This document shows, in pieces, positions 40,490-49,587 of a stretch of DNA of 64,000 nt. Where the stretch lies: positions 6,576,001-6,640,000 of the forward strand of contig NZ_CP107841.1 in NCBI RefSeq assembly GCF_036346855.1, written 5' to 3'. The stretch comes from Streptomyces europaeiscabiei (GTDB taxonomy: Bacteria; Actinomycetota; Actinomycetes; Streptomycetales; Streptomycetaceae). A program made the position numbers and the translations under genes. How positions within the stretch are numbered: position 1 is the stretch's first letter; the number at the start of each line of letters is the position of its first letter. A model generated the notes under the pieces. That model had not been told where the DNA came from. It saw only the letters and a program-made list of their open reading frames with translations, and did not search any database.

Positions 40490-41814
40490 TGGCCGACGAG
40501 CAGTACAGGTGGCTGAACCGCGACGCTGCGGAGCGGCTGCTGCGCGGGGAGCCCCTCGAAGCCGTCGACGCCGACACCCGCGCCCGTGCCGGCCGGCTCA
40601 CCGAGGCGCTCGAAGCCCTGGCCGCCGAGGTCGCGCCGGTGTCCTCGCAGAATCCTGAACTCCCGGGCGAGGAAGCCGCGTTGGCCGCCTTCCGTACGGC
40701 TCGCACCACACGCTCGGTTCATTCGGCCGCCTCCGGTGAGGACGGTCGGGCCGCGGAGCCCGGCAGTGGAAGCCGTACACACACCACTGCGGCGCCCGAC
40801 GCCGACGCGGGTCTCGTCCGCCTCGGACGTCCGCTGCGTCGGCCGGCCGGGCCGGCCGGCCGCCGGGCCCGCTGGGGGCGTCCGGTGCGGTTCGGGCTGG
40901 TCGCGGCCGTGGCTGCCGGGATGCTCGGTGGGGTCACGGCGGTGGTCGGCACCGGCGCGCTGAGCGCGTTCCGCGACGACGAACCGGAACCCTACGCCAC
41001 CATCTCCGCCGCCCAGTCGCCGGACAAACCGCTGCTGTCGCCGTCACCGAACACCGAGCAGGGCGACGGCAGGCGTGGGGCGTGGGGCGAGGCGTCGCCC
41101 GAGGTGCCGCCGGACGCCTCCTCGAAGGGCGATGGCCCTTCCGGTGAGGGCGCCGGCGGTACCGACGAGGACGAGCAGCCCGGTGACAGCGGGCAGGACG
41201 GGAACCGCACCCAGGAGTGGTGGGACAAGGTGTTCTCCGCCTGCCGTGACGTCCACGCCGGCAAGCAGCTGGACGCCGACCGCCGACGCGGTCTGGAGGA
41301 CGCGGCGGGCGGCAAGGGCAAGGGACAGCTGAAGCGGTACTGCGAAGGCATCCTGGCCGGCGGCGGCGCCAACCCCGGCACGGCGAAGCGGCCGGGCACG
41401 GGCACGGGCACCGGGACAGGGACGGGCAAGGGCAGCGGGACCGGCGCGTCGGACTCCGGCGGCCCCGCCGGCGGCGGTGGCAAGAACGCCCGGTCCGGCA
41501 ACGACTCCGACGAGGACGACGACTCGGACAACGGCAAGGGCCGAAACGGGAATGGAAACGGCAAGAGCCGCCACGGAAACGGAAACGGCAAGAGCCGCCA
41601 CGGCAACGGCAAGGGCAGCGGCAACGGCCTCGGACACGGCAACGGGAACGGCAAGAACAAGGGCGGCAAGAACAAGGCCGGCAAGGGCAACAAGGGTGGG
41701 AAGGGCAGCGGTGGCAGTGGCCACCGTGGGCGGCTCGCGGCGGTGAACCCGATCGGCTTCGGCGCCGGCGTCGGCACCGCGCCCTCCGAGCCGATGCTTA
41801 CCCACCCATCCTGA
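40489..41814 (+). CDS. single-pass membrane protein with Gly/Asn/Lys-rich outer tail, putative partner of the second ECF sigma factor
   Basis: 441 aa from ATG 40489 (AGAAGGA upstream). A helical N-terminal part (YRWLNRDAAERLLRGEPLEAVDADTRARAGRLTEALEALA) recurs in this class of sigma partners. One membrane helix follows (VRFGLVAAVAAGMLGGVTAVVG), then a Ser/Pro/Gly linker, a short Cys-containing helical unit (WWDKVFSACRDVHAGKQLD...KRYCEGIL) and a very basic repetitive tail (GNGKSRHGNGNGKSRHGN). The Cys-containing unit may form a disulfide outside the cell. Role with the sigma factor is inferred. Confidence 0.7.
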   Translation: MADEQYRWLNRDAAERLLRGEPLEAVDADTRARAGRLTEALEALAAEVAPVSSQNPELPGEEAALAAFRTARTTRSVHSAASGEDGRAAEPGSGSRTHTTAAPDADAGLVRLGRPLRRPAGPAGRRARWGRPVRFGLVAAVAAGMLGGVTAVVGTGALSAFRDDEPEPYATISAAQSPDKPLLSPSPNTEQGDGRRGAWGEASPEVPPDASSKGDGPSGEGAGGTDEDEQPGDSGQDGNRTQEWWDKVFSACRDVHAGKQLDADRRRGLEDAAGGKGKGQLKRYCEGILAGGGANPGTAKRPGTGTGTGTGTGKGSGTGASDSGGPAGGGGKNARSGNDSDEDDDSDNGKGRNGNGNGKSRHGNGNGKSRHGNGKGSGNGLGHGNGNGKNKGGKNKAGKGNKGGKGSGGSGHRGRLAAVNPIGFGAGVGTAPSEPMLTHPS

Positions 41815-41957
41815 CCTGCGCTTTCGTATCCGCCATGAATTCTTTCGCGGGACGGGTAACACTTTCGGCCGCACCGGCGCAGTAATGAGTGAGCCGACTG
41901 GTCATCGGCCGTCGCACAGAGCCGGGGTTCCCCCCGTACCTACGGCTCGTGCACCTC

Positions 41958-41996
41958 GGCGCGGGCGGGACACGTTCCCCCGGTCCCGCCCGCGCC
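41958..41996. terminator. bidirectional terminator between convergent genes
   Basis: A 14-bp stem, GGCGCGGGCGGGAC (41958-41971) with 41983-41996, in the 349-bp gap between the sigma-partner gene and the L,D-transpeptidase gene. Nothing else was found in this gap. Confidence 0.7.
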
Positions 41997-42163
41997 CCAT
42001 ATCCCCGTGATTCCCCCGTGGTCCCCCGTGACCCCGTACTCCCTCTGACGCGCCGGACACCCTCCCGCTATGCGTCATGTGACGCACGTCACCTCATTAC
42101 CTTTCGAGTGATCCGTCGAGCATCCGTCGAGCGATCTGGCGGTTGATCCGTCCGCAGGTCTCG

Positions 42164-43096
42164 TCACCAGTACACGACCACCTTGTCGCCATTCCTGACC
42201 TGCGCGAACAGCTGCGCGATCTTTGCCTCGTCCCGGACGTTGACGCAGCCGTGGGAGGCCCCGTAGTAGCCGCGGGCCGCGAAGTCGGAGGAGTAGTGGA
42301 CGGCCTGGCCGCCGCTGAAGAACATCGCGTAGGGCATGGGGGTGTCGTACAGGGTCGACCAGTGGTCGCGGGACTTGAAGTAGACGCTGAAGACGCCTTC
42401 GCGGGTCGGTGTGTACTCCGAGCCGAACCGCACCTCGACCGTCGTCAGCGTCCGGCCGTCCACCATCCAGCGCAGCGTGCGGCTGGTCTTGCTGATGCAC
42501 AGCACCCGGCCGGTCATGCAGCGCGGGTCGGGTGAGGCGGCCGGCTGCCCGCCGTACGCGTACAGGTCCCACTTTCCGGGCTCCCGCGTCATGTTGAGCA
42601 GCCGTGCCCAGGTGACGCTGTCCGTCTTCCCGGTCTGCGGCAGTCCCCGCTTGCCCTGGAAGCCCCTGACCGCCCGGACCGTCGGATCGTCGTACGTCCC
42701 CGTGGGTCCGGCGAAGAGCCATGCGATCTGCCGTAGCCGGGCCTGCAACTCGCGTACGTCCAGCCCTTCGTCGCCCTGGGCCCAGAGGACCGTGGGGGCG
42801 ACGGTGGGAGTGGGGGAGGGGGAGGCGCTGGGCGGCGGGGCCTGCTCGCCTCCCCCCTTGCCGTCACTGTCTCCGGCGACCTTGTCGCTGTCGCTGTCGC
42901 TGCTGTCGCTGCTGTCGCTGCCGTCGGCCTTGTCGCCGTCGTCCTGCTTCGGGGCGCCGCTCGGTGCGGCGGTCCCGTCGATGCGTACGGGCTGGCGCTG
43001 GCCGCCGTGCACATCGATCCCCTGGGCCGTGCAGGCGCCGGCCATGGCGAGTGCCGCGAGCGCGGCCACCGATCTCCGCATGTCCTTGGTACGCAT
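42164..43096 (-). CDS. L,D-transpeptidase lipoprotein with peptidoglycan-binding domain
   Basis: 310 aa from the ATG at 43094-43096, with GGGGG seven bases upstream. [22 protein letters not shown] is a lipoprotein signal with lipobox AGAC. An Asp/Ser-rich linker leads to a PG_binding_1 domain ([43 protein letters not shown]). The C-terminal YkuD domain ends [19 protein letters not shown], where the Cys of SHGCVN is the nucleophile. Makes 3-3 crosslinks in cell-wall peptidoglycan. Confidence 0.92.
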   Translation of the reverse strand: MRTKDMRRSVAALAALAMAGACTAQGIDVHGGQRQPVRIDGTAAPSGAPKQDDGDKADGSDSSDSSDSDSDKVAGDSDGKGGGEQAPPPSASPSPTPTVAPTVLWAQGDEGLDVRELQARLRQIAWLFAGPTGTYDDPTVRAVRGFQGKRGLPQTGKTDSVTWARLLNMTREPGKWDLYAYGGQPAASPDPRCMTGRVLCISKTSRTLRWMVDGRTLTTVEVRFGSEYTPTREGVFSVYFKSRDHWSTLYDTPMPYAMFFSGGQAVHYSSDFAARGYYGASHGCVNVRDEAKIAQLFAQVRNGDKVVVYW

Positions 43097-43316
43097 CAAG
43101 GGCCCCCGTCGTCTCATGATCCGCCGCATCCGGTCGCTCTCCCCGGAGAGGTTTCCCGGACGTGACCCGTCGCGAACTAACGGGCATGGTGGTGAGCAAG
43201 GTCCCAGCCGGCCGCGCTCCACCGGGCGCGGACCCGCCGCTGCAGTCCGCGCGCGGGTCACGGTACCGGCTGGTAACAAGCGGGTGCGCGAGCAACCGGC
43301 GGACGGAGGGCACACC

Positions 43317-44897
43317 ATGGCGCGCGAGTCGGAGTCCGGACTGCCCATCGAGCCGGTGTACGGACCGGAGGCGCTGCGGGACTGGGATCCGGCGGACAGG
43401 CTCGGCGACCCTGGCGCGTACCCCTACACCCGTGGTGTCTACCCGTCGATGTACACCGGCCGCCCCTGGACCATGCGCCAGTACGCCGGCTTCGGTACGG
43501 CGGTGGAGTCCAACGCCCGCTACCAGCAGCTCATCGCCAACGGCACGACGGGTCTTTCCGTCGCCTTCGACCTGCCCACCCAGATGGGCCACGACTCCGA
43601 CGCCCCGATCGCGAGCGGCGAGGTCGGCAAGGTGGGCGTGGCGATCGACTCGGTCGACGACATGCGGGTGCTGTTCGGCGGCATCCCGCTGGACAAGGTC
43701 TCGACGTCGATGACGATCAACGCGCCCGCGGCCCTGTTGCTGCTGATGTACCAGCTGGTCGGCGAGGAGCAGGGCGTACCGGCCGAGCAGCTCACGGGCA
43801 CGATCCAGAACGACGTGCTGAAGGAGTACATCGCACGCGGGACGTACATCTTCCCGCCCAAGCCCTCGCTCCGTCTGATCGCCGACATCTTCAAGTACTG
43901 CAAGGCAGAGATCCCCAGGTGGAACACCATCTCGATCTCCGGCTACCACATGGCCGAGGCAGGCGCCTCCCCCGCGCAGGAGATCGGCTTCACCCTCGCC
44001 GACGGCATCGAGTACGTGCGTACGGCGGTCGCGGCGGGCATGGACGTCGACGACTTCGCCCCGCGCCTGTCCTTCTTCTTCGTCGCCCGGACGACGATCC
44101 TGGAGGAGGTCGCCAAGTTCCGTGCGGCGCGCAGGATCTGGGCCCGGGTGATGAAGGACGAGTTCGGCGCGCGGAACCCCAAGTCCCTGATGCTCCGCTT
44201 CCACACACAGACGGCCGGCGTCCAGCTGACCGCGCAGCAGCCCGAGGTGAACCTCGTCCGCGTCGCCGTCCAGGGCCTGGCGGCCGTGCTGGGCGGCACC
44301 CAGTCCCTGCACACCAACTCCTTCGACGAGGCGATCGCCCTCCCCACCGACAAGGCGGCCCGCCTGGCCCTGCGCACGCAGCAGGTGCTGGCGTACGAGA
44401 CGGACGTGACCGCGACGGTCGACCCCTTCGCGGGTTCGTACGTCATCGAGAAGATGACCGACGACGTGGAGGCGGCGGCCGTCGAACTGATGCGGAAGGT
44501 CGAGGAGCTGGGCGGCGCGGTCGCCGCCATCGAACACGGCTTCCAGAAGGGCGAGATCGAACGCTCCGCCTACCGCATCGCCCAGGAGACCGACTCCGGC
44601 GAGCGGGTCGTGGTCGGCGTCAACCGCTACCAGCTCGACGCGGAGGAGCCGTACGAGCCGCTGCGGGTGGACCCGGCGATCGAGGCCCAGCAGGCGGAGC
44701 GGCTCGCGACGCTGCGGGCGGAGCGTGACGGGGTGGCGGTGGAGGCCGCCCTCTCCGGCCTGAAGAAGGCCGCCGAGGGGGCGGACAACGTCCTCTACCC
44801 GATGCGCGACGCCCTGAAGGCCCGTGCCACGGTGGGCGAGGTGTGCAACGCGCTGCGGGAGGTCTGGGGAACCTACGTTCCGTCGGATGCCTTCTGA
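43317..44897 (+). CDS. acyl-CoA mutase large subunit (methylmalonyl-CoA mutase family, no B12 domain)
   Basis: 526 aa from ATG 43317 with GGAGGG seven bases upstream. [60 protein letters not shown]-like [19 protein letters not shown] and [26 protein letters not shown] are the conserved substrate barrel of adenosylcobalamin-dependent mutases. The chain stops before the cobalamin-binding DxHxxG domain, so a separate small subunit is needed, as in isobutyryl-CoA or 2-hydroxyisobutyryl-CoA mutases. That gene is not in the window. Substrate cannot be fixed from sequence here. Confidence 0.88.
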   Translation: MARESESGLPIEPVYGPEALRDWDPADRLGDPGAYPYTRGVYPSMYTGRPWTMRQYAGFGTAVESNARYQQLIANGTTGLSVAFDLPTQMGHDSDAPIASGEVGKVGVAIDSVDDMRVLFGGIPLDKVSTSMTINAPAALLLLMYQLVGEEQGVPAEQLTGTIQNDVLKEYIARGTYIFPPKPSLRLIADIFKYCKAEIPRWNTISISGYHMAEAGASPAQEIGFTLADGIEYVRTAVAAGMDVDDFAPRLSFFFVARTTILEEVAKFRAARRIWARVMKDEFGARNPKSLMLRFHTQTAGVQLTAQQPEVNLVRVAVQGLAAVLGGTQSLHTNSFDEAIALPTDKAARLALRTQQVLAYETDVTATVDPFAGSYVIEKMTDDVEAAAVELMRKVEELGGAVAAIEHGFQKGEIERSAYRIAQETDSGERVVVGVNRYQLDAEEPYEPLRVDPAIEAQQAERLATLRAERDGVAVEAALSGLKKAAEGADNVLYPMRDALKARATVGEVCNALREVWGTYVPSDAF

Positions 44898-45020
44898 GCT
44901 GGGCGGTTGCTTCGCGCGGGTGATCATGGACCGAACCCGCGTGGGCCCGGCCGCGCTCGGCGGAGAGCGGACCCCGACGTCCGGGGCGGAGTGTCATACC
45001 CCCGTGCGACACTCCTTTTC

Positions 45021-45674
45021 ATGTTCGGTGTCACTGACCTTCCCACCTATCTGGCAGGACTTGTCCTGATCGTCCTCCTGCCCGGCCCCAACTCCCTCTA
45101 CGTGCTGTCCGTGGCCGCCCGGAGCGGGATACGGACCGGGTACCGGGCCGCCGCCGGGGTGTGGGTCGGGGACGCCGTGCTGATGACCCTCTCCGCAGCT
45201 GGTGTCGCCTCGTTGCTGCAGGCCAACGCCGTGTTGTTCGGGATCGTGAAGTACGCGGGGGCGGGCTATCTGTCGTGGCTGGCGGTGGGGATGCTGCGGG
45301 CCGCGTGGGGGATGTGGCGGAGCCGGCGTGAGCGGGTCGTCGAGGGGCCGGGGGACGAGGTCGTCGAGGGGGAGCGGCCGTTCCGGCGGGCTCTGGTGAT
45401 CAGTCTGCTCAACCCCAAGGCGATCCTGTTCTTCGTCGCCTTCTTCGTGCAGTTCGTGGACCCCGGGTACGCCTACCCGGCCCTCTCCTTCGTCGTGCTC
45501 GGCGCCTTCGCCCAGCTCGCCAGCTTCCTCTACCTGAGCGCGCTGATATTCAGCGGCACGAGGCTGGCCGCCACCTTCCGCCGCCGGAAGCGGCTGTCGG
45601 CGGGTGCCACCTCGGCGGCGGGGGCGATGTTCCTGGGCTTCGCGGTCAAGCTGTCGCTGGCGAGCGGCACCTAG
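45021..45674 (+). CDS. LysE-family amino acid exporter
   Basis: 217 aa with six predicted membrane helices. YLAGLVLIVLLPGPNSLYVLSVAARSGIRTGYRAAAGVWVGDAVLM is the family's N-terminal signature (LxPGPN), and PFRRALVISLLNPKAILFFVAFFVQFVDP is the second conserved loop. Such carriers export amino acids; the substrate (leucine-type LeuE or other) is unknown. The mutase gene lies upstream but is probably a separate unit. Confidence 0.88.
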   Translation: MFGVTDLPTYLAGLVLIVLLPGPNSLYVLSVAARSGIRTGYRAAAGVWVGDAVLMTLSAAGVASLLQANAVLFGIVKYAGAGYLSWLAVGMLRAAWGMWRSRRERVVEGPGDEVVEGERPFRRALVISLLNPKAILFFVAFFVQFVDPGYAYPALSFVVLGAFAQLASFLYLSALIFSGTRLAATFRRRKRLSAGATSAAGAMFLGFAVKLSLASGT

Positions 45675-45905
45675 TGCCGCGGCAGGCGACGCGCGCCCCG
45701 TCGCGGCACTGGGCGAGGCCCGCCGCGGCCGTGTACGCGGTGAGGCCGACCGGGGTGTCGCCCGCCCCGCCGACGTAGCCGTCCGGACGGACGAGCCGTC
45801 CGGACGGACGAGCCGTCCGGACGGACGAGCCGTCCGGACGGACGAGGAAGACACCGGTGCCGTAGGCCTCGTACGGCGGGATGCGAGCCGTGCGTACGTT
45901 CTTCA
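45675..45905 (-). pseudogene. remnant of a coding region, possibly FAD-dependent monooxygenase C-terminus
   Basis: One minus-strand frame reads ARIPPYEAYGTGVFLVRPDG, then through four copies of a 17-bp repeat, and resumes in frame as YVGGAGDTPVGLTAYTAAAGL. FLVRPDGYV-G is typical of the end of PheA/TfdB-type flavin monooxygenases. No start or upstream part exists, as the frame begins at the neighbouring acyltransferase gene. Weak evidence. Confidence 0.3.
45780..45847. repeat. 17-bp tandem repeat, four copies
   Basis: GCCGTCCGGACGGACGA is repeated four times with no mismatch seen. Each unit contains the palindrome CGTCCGGACG. Three extra units add 51 bp, which keeps the frame of the gene remnant on the minus strand. 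Confidence 0.9.
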
Positions 45906-45915
45906 GCCGCGGTGT

Positions 45916-47073
45916 TCAGCCACGGCGTCCGCCGAGTGACCTGCGCAGCAATGGCTGCAACGGGCGTTCGACCCAGTGGTGCAGCAGCCGGGCGAGCGTC
46001 AGCATCAGCGCCACGGTGAGCGCCACGGTCAGGGAGGACGGAAGGCCCAGGCCCTGGTGGAGTGCCCGCACCACCGGCCAGCCCAGGTGCTCGTGCACGA
46101 GGTAGAAGGGGTACGTCAGGGCACCCGCGGTGGTCAGCCAGGCCCAGTTGATCCGGTTCAGCCAGCCGAGGGCGATCGCCGTCACCGCCATGAAGCCGAG
46201 GGTGACGACGAGGACGATGCCGAACGAGGTGCGGAAGGAGAAGAACTCCGGGTTCGGGGCGTGCCACAGCCCGCGGACCGCGTAGTGCTGGCCGATCAGC
46301 CAGCTCACCGCCACGATGCCCCACGCGTAGGCGTCACGCCGGTCGCGGTGGACCAGGTAGAGACCGATCCCGCCGATGAAGAACGGCGCGTACTCCGGCA
46401 TCAGCACGACGTCCAGCAGGGGCTCGTTCACGGACTGCGCGATCACCGCCGCCAGGGTCCAGCACGCGCAGAACATGATCACGCGGCGGCGGTTCGCGCC
46501 CGGCAGGACGACGCAGAGGGCGAACAGCGCGTAGAAGCGGACCTCCGCCCACAGCGTCCAGCAGACGCCCAGCACGCGGTCCACGCCCAGCGGCTGCTGC
46601 ATCATCGTCAGGTTCACGAGCGCGTCGCTCGGTGACACCGCCTCGTACGCGACCACCGGCAGGGCGAACACCGCCGTCACCAGGATCACCGCCGCCCAGT
46701 ACGCGGGCAGCAGCCGGGAGGCGCGGGAGACGAAGAAGGACTGCAGGGGGCGGCCCCAGCCGCTCATACAGATCACGAAACCGCTGATCACGAAGAAGAT
46801 CTGCACGCCCAGACAGCCGTAGGCGAACCATTCGTGCAGCGTGGGGAACTGCAGCCTGGGCGAGGTTCCCCACGCCTCGGCGATCTCACCGTCCCGGCCG
46901 CCGTAGTGGTACGCGGCGACCATCAGCGCGGCGAGCAGCCGCAGTCCGTCGAGCGCGCGCAGCCGCGGCGCGGGCCGGCCGGCACCCCGCCGCACGGGGG
47001 GCGCCGACGTGGTCGTGGGTATCGCGCCGGTTTCCGGTGCGGGCATCGAGAGCGTGGTGCTTTCCGTGGTCAA
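45916..47073 (-). CDS. membrane acyltransferase (Acyl_transf_3 / OafA type)
   Basis: 385 aa from a TTG at 47071-47073 (an ATG at 47046 is an alternative). RLRALDGLRLLAALMVAAYHYGG carries the catalytic His of family 3 acyltransferases, and QIFFVISGFVICMSGWGR the second motif. About ten membrane helices follow. These enzymes O-acetylate cell-surface sugars. The gene begins seven bases after the polysialyltransferase gene in the same minus-strand operon, so the cell-wall glycopolymer is the likely substrate. Confidence 0.88.
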   Translation of the reverse strand: MTTESTTLSMPAPETGAIPTTTSAPPVRRGAGRPAPRLRALDGLRLLAALMVAAYHYGGRDGEIAEAWGTSPRLQFPTLHEWFAYGCLGVQIFFVISGFVICMSGWGRPLQSFFVSRASRLLPAYWAAVILVTAVFALPVVAYEAVSPSDALVNLTMMQQPLGVDRVLGVCWTLWAEVRFYALFALCVVLPGANRRRVIMFCACWTLAAVIAQSVNEPLLDVVLMPEYAPFFIGGIGLYLVHRDRRDAYAWGIVAVSWLIGQHYAVRGLWHAPNPEFFSFRTSFGIVLVVTLGFMAVTAIALGWLNRINWAWLTTAGALTYPFYLVHEHLGWPVVRALHQGLGLPSSLTVALTVALMLTLARLLHHWVERPLQPLLRRSLGGRRG

Positions 47074-47080
47074 ACCGGGC

Positions 47081-48415
47081 TCACCCCAGGGTGGCGCGCT
47101 TGAGGGACCGCGCCCGCCGCGCGACTCTTCGTACCGTCGCGTTGCGCGGGATGAAGGCGAGCTGGACGGGGATGCCGCCGGGCAGCCCCAGCGAGGTGAG
47201 GCGGCGGCGCTTGAAGTACCGCAGGGCGTGCGTGCTCAGACTCCTCGTCAGATACGCCTCGGTCTCTGCGCGCAGCGACGGGTAGATCTTCGGCTGCATC
47301 GCGAAGCCCACCGCCCGGACCAGGGCGTCGAGGTCCGCCACCTTCGTGCCCGGCTGCTGCGAGGCGACCGACGCCCTGTCGCCCAGCTCCGGCAGCAGCG
47401 CGTCCACGATCGTGACGGGCACCCGGTTGCTGTTCTCGTACGGGGCGAGCCGGTCCAGCAGGGTGCTCGTGCCGACGCGGGCGACCGGCAGGCCGTACAG
47501 CGCGGAGGCGGTGAGCAGGGCCGTGGAGAAGCAGCCGACGACGAGGGCCGGACGCATCCGCTGGTAGAGCACCTCGGCGAGGACCGGTGTGTCCAGCACG
47601 GTCAGATCGGCGCCGAGCCGCTCCGCCTCCTTCTCCAGGCCGCGCGACCAGCGGGCCGGGGCGCTGGGATGCGGCTTGAACACGACCTCGGTGTGCCCGA
47701 GCGCGACCGCGCCCTTCAGCATCCGTACGTGGAGATCCTCCTCCTCCTCGGCGGTGAGGATGCCGAGCGCGGAGAGGTACTGCCCGAGCAGCAGCGCCGG
47801 CTCCTCGATCGCGGGGAGCACGTCACCGGTGTCGACCAGCTCCGCGAGCACCTTCACGAAGGCGTCCGTCGGCACGATCTCCGCCTCGACCCCGAACTCG
47901 GTGAGCAGCAGCGGCTTCAGGTCCGGCACCAGGTCCAGGTGCAGCAGCCGGTCGATGCGGGTGCCGACCAGCGGGTCGATCTTGTTGCGGGTGGGGCCGT
48001 AGCTCATCAGGCCGTCCGCGTACACGGTCACGGGGGCGCCGGTGAAGATCTGGGTGAAGCCGAGCGCCGGGTGGACCTGGATGGACTCCACAGCCAGCTC
48101 GACGTCGTCGTCGCCCAGGTTCCACAGCAGCCGCAGGTGCCGCTCCCACAGGGGTACGTCGTCCGGGCGAGGGGACCAGCCGCCGGGGTGGAAGGGGGAG
48201 ATGGTCTCGTTCCAGGAGAGCACCTCGTCGAAGCGGCCGCGCAGCCGCTCGAAGCCGGGCATCTCGTCCAGGCCGGGGGCCGTCTCCGGCGTCGCCGCGT
48301 TGTTGGAGATCAGCAGGATGCGCCGGGCGGCGGGGCGGAAGCACTCGGTGTCCAGGGCGGCGGCCAGTGTGGCCGTGCCGTACAGCGTGGACGCCATGAA
48401 GATCTGTGTGGTCAC
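47081..48415 (-). CDS. polysialyltransferase-family glycosyltransferase
   Basis: 444 aa from GTG 48413-48415, whose start overlaps the stop of the GT2 gene (GTGA). TTQIFMASTLYGTATLAAAL opens a GT-B fold as in bacterial alpha-2,8-polysialyltransferases. The CMP-binding part shows VVFKPHPSAPARWSRGLEKEA (KPHP motif) and ALVVGCFSTALLTASALYGLPVARVG (S-T-A motif). It probably polymerises a sialic-acid-like sugar (Kdn) from the CMP-sugar made by the NeuA-like enzyme divergently encoded at 51000. The middle gene of a GT2-PST-acyltransferase operon. Confidence 0.85.
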   Translation of the reverse strand: MTTQIFMASTLYGTATLAAALDTECFRPAARRILLISNNAATPETAPGLDEMPGFERLRGRFDEVLSWNETISPFHPGGWSPRPDDVPLWERHLRLLWNLGDDDVELAVESIQVHPALGFTQIFTGAPVTVYADGLMSYGPTRNKIDPLVGTRIDRLLHLDLVPDLKPLLLTEFGVEAEIVPTDAFVKVLAELVDTGDVLPAIEEPALLLGQYLSALGILTAEEEEDLHVRMLKGAVALGHTEVVFKPHPSAPARWSRGLEKEAERLGADLTVLDTPVLAEVLYQRMRPALVVGCFSTALLTASALYGLPVARVGTSTLLDRLAPYENSNRVPVTIVDALLPELGDRASVASQQPGTKVADLDALVRAVGFAMQPKIYPSLRAETEAYLTRSLSTHALRYFKRRRLTSLGLPGGIPVQLAFIPRNATVRRVARRARSLKRATLG

Positions 48416-49389
48416 GCGGCGACCCCCGCGGCGGCGGGACGGCGGCGCAGCCGACGCAGCCGGGTGGCGCGCTGGACGTCCATGGAGTCGAGGGCCTCGT
48501 CGAGCACGTCCTGCGGCATTCGGCGCAGCGCGACCGCGCTCATCGACTTCAGTTTCCGTGCCACCGCCGGCTCGAACCTTTCGATGGATCCCAAATGATG
48601 GGAGATAATCGCGCAATATGTGCGCACGGCCTTGGGGAGAAGTGCATCGGCGTCCCGGTCCTTCGCCGTTTCCGCGATGACCTGGTCGAATGCGCGAATG
48701 AAATCGAGCTGGCGTACGTCGCCGATCTGTGTCAGGGAAGAAGCCACCCCGCGCCGGTAGAAGACGCCCAGCAGCCCCACCGTGGCGAAGGAATCGGCCT
48801 CCCGGTGGAGCTTCCAGATCCACGGCCGGTCCTCCGCCGTGCGCAGTCCGTGGGTGAAGTGCAGCACGCCCTTGTCGACCAGGCGGCGGTGGTAGATGCC
48901 CGCCCAGGCGTACGCGTAGTCGACGGAGGTGGAGCGGTCGGCGGGCAGGATCGCGTGCCGCGGGTTCATCACCACGCCCCGGCGCCCGTTGGGCACCCGG
49001 TGGACGGATCGGGCCCGTGCGGTGCACTGGACATGGTCCGTGCGCACGAAGTCGCAGCCCAGGTCCTCGATGGCACCGAGCAGTCGGGGGTAGTAGCCGG
49101 GGGCGAGCCAGTCGTCCCCGTCGAGGAACGTCAGGTATTCGCCGCGGGCCCGGTCGATGCCCGTGTTGCGCGCGGTCGCCAGTCCTCCGTTCTTCTCGTG
49201 TCTGACATACACCGCCCCCGGCAGCTCGCGCTCCGCGCGCGCGAGAATGTCCGGTGTCTCGTCGCGAGAGCAGTCGTCGACGAGAATGAATTCGAAGTCG
49301 TCACGAGCGTTGGCTCTGAGACTCTTCAGGGTGTCGGGCGCGTATTGCTGCACGTTGTAGAACGGCACGATGACGGAGAGCTTGACCAC
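48412..49389 (-). CDS. family 2 glycosyltransferase
   Basis: About 325 aa from GTG 49389 (MKLSVIVPFYN after VV); a GTG at 49431 would add 14 residues. VKLSVIVPFYNVQQYAPDTLKSLRA, FILVDDCSRDETPDIL, NGGLATARNTGIDRARGEYLTFLDGDDW are the GT-A nucleotide-sugar motifs, with DGDD as the metal-binding DxD. RTAEDRPWIWKLH fits the acceptor-side ED motif. It probably adds the other sugar of the repeat unit (a hexose) to the cell-wall polymer. Confidence 0.88.
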   Translation of the reverse strand: MVKLSVIVPFYNVQQYAPDTLKSLRANARDDFEFILVDDCSRDETPDILARAERELPGAVYVRHEKNGGLATARNTGIDRARGEYLTFLDGDDWLAPGYYPRLLGAIEDLGCDFVRTDHVQCTARARSVHRVPNGRRGVVMNPRHAILPADRSTSVDYAYAWAGIYHRRLVDKGVLHFTHGLRTAEDRPWIWKLHREADSFATVGLLGVFYRRGVASSLTQIGDVRQLDFIRAFDQVIAETAKDRDADALLPKAVRTYCAIISHHLGSIERFEPAVARKLKSMSAVALRRMPQDVLDEALDSMDVQRATRLRRLRRRPAAAGVAA

Positions 49390-49587
49390 CCCCGTGACGT
49401 TAGGGGGCCCTCCGGCATTCGTCTTGACCACCTGCTTGATGTCAGGTGAACGACGCGTGGCGGAACCGTGAACCAGGCACTTTCCTGTGCCTTCCGTACC
49501 CCGATTCGCTGTTCGGCGATGTGCTGTTAACCCTTTGTTGTATTCGGGTTGGGCCGTTCAACGAAATTACTTCCTAGCGTCTTCGGT

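Noticed and set aside
42864..44927. A 687-codon minus-strand frame opposite the acyl-CoA mutase gene
   Set aside because: Antisense to a strongly conserved enzyme gene and without recognisable content.
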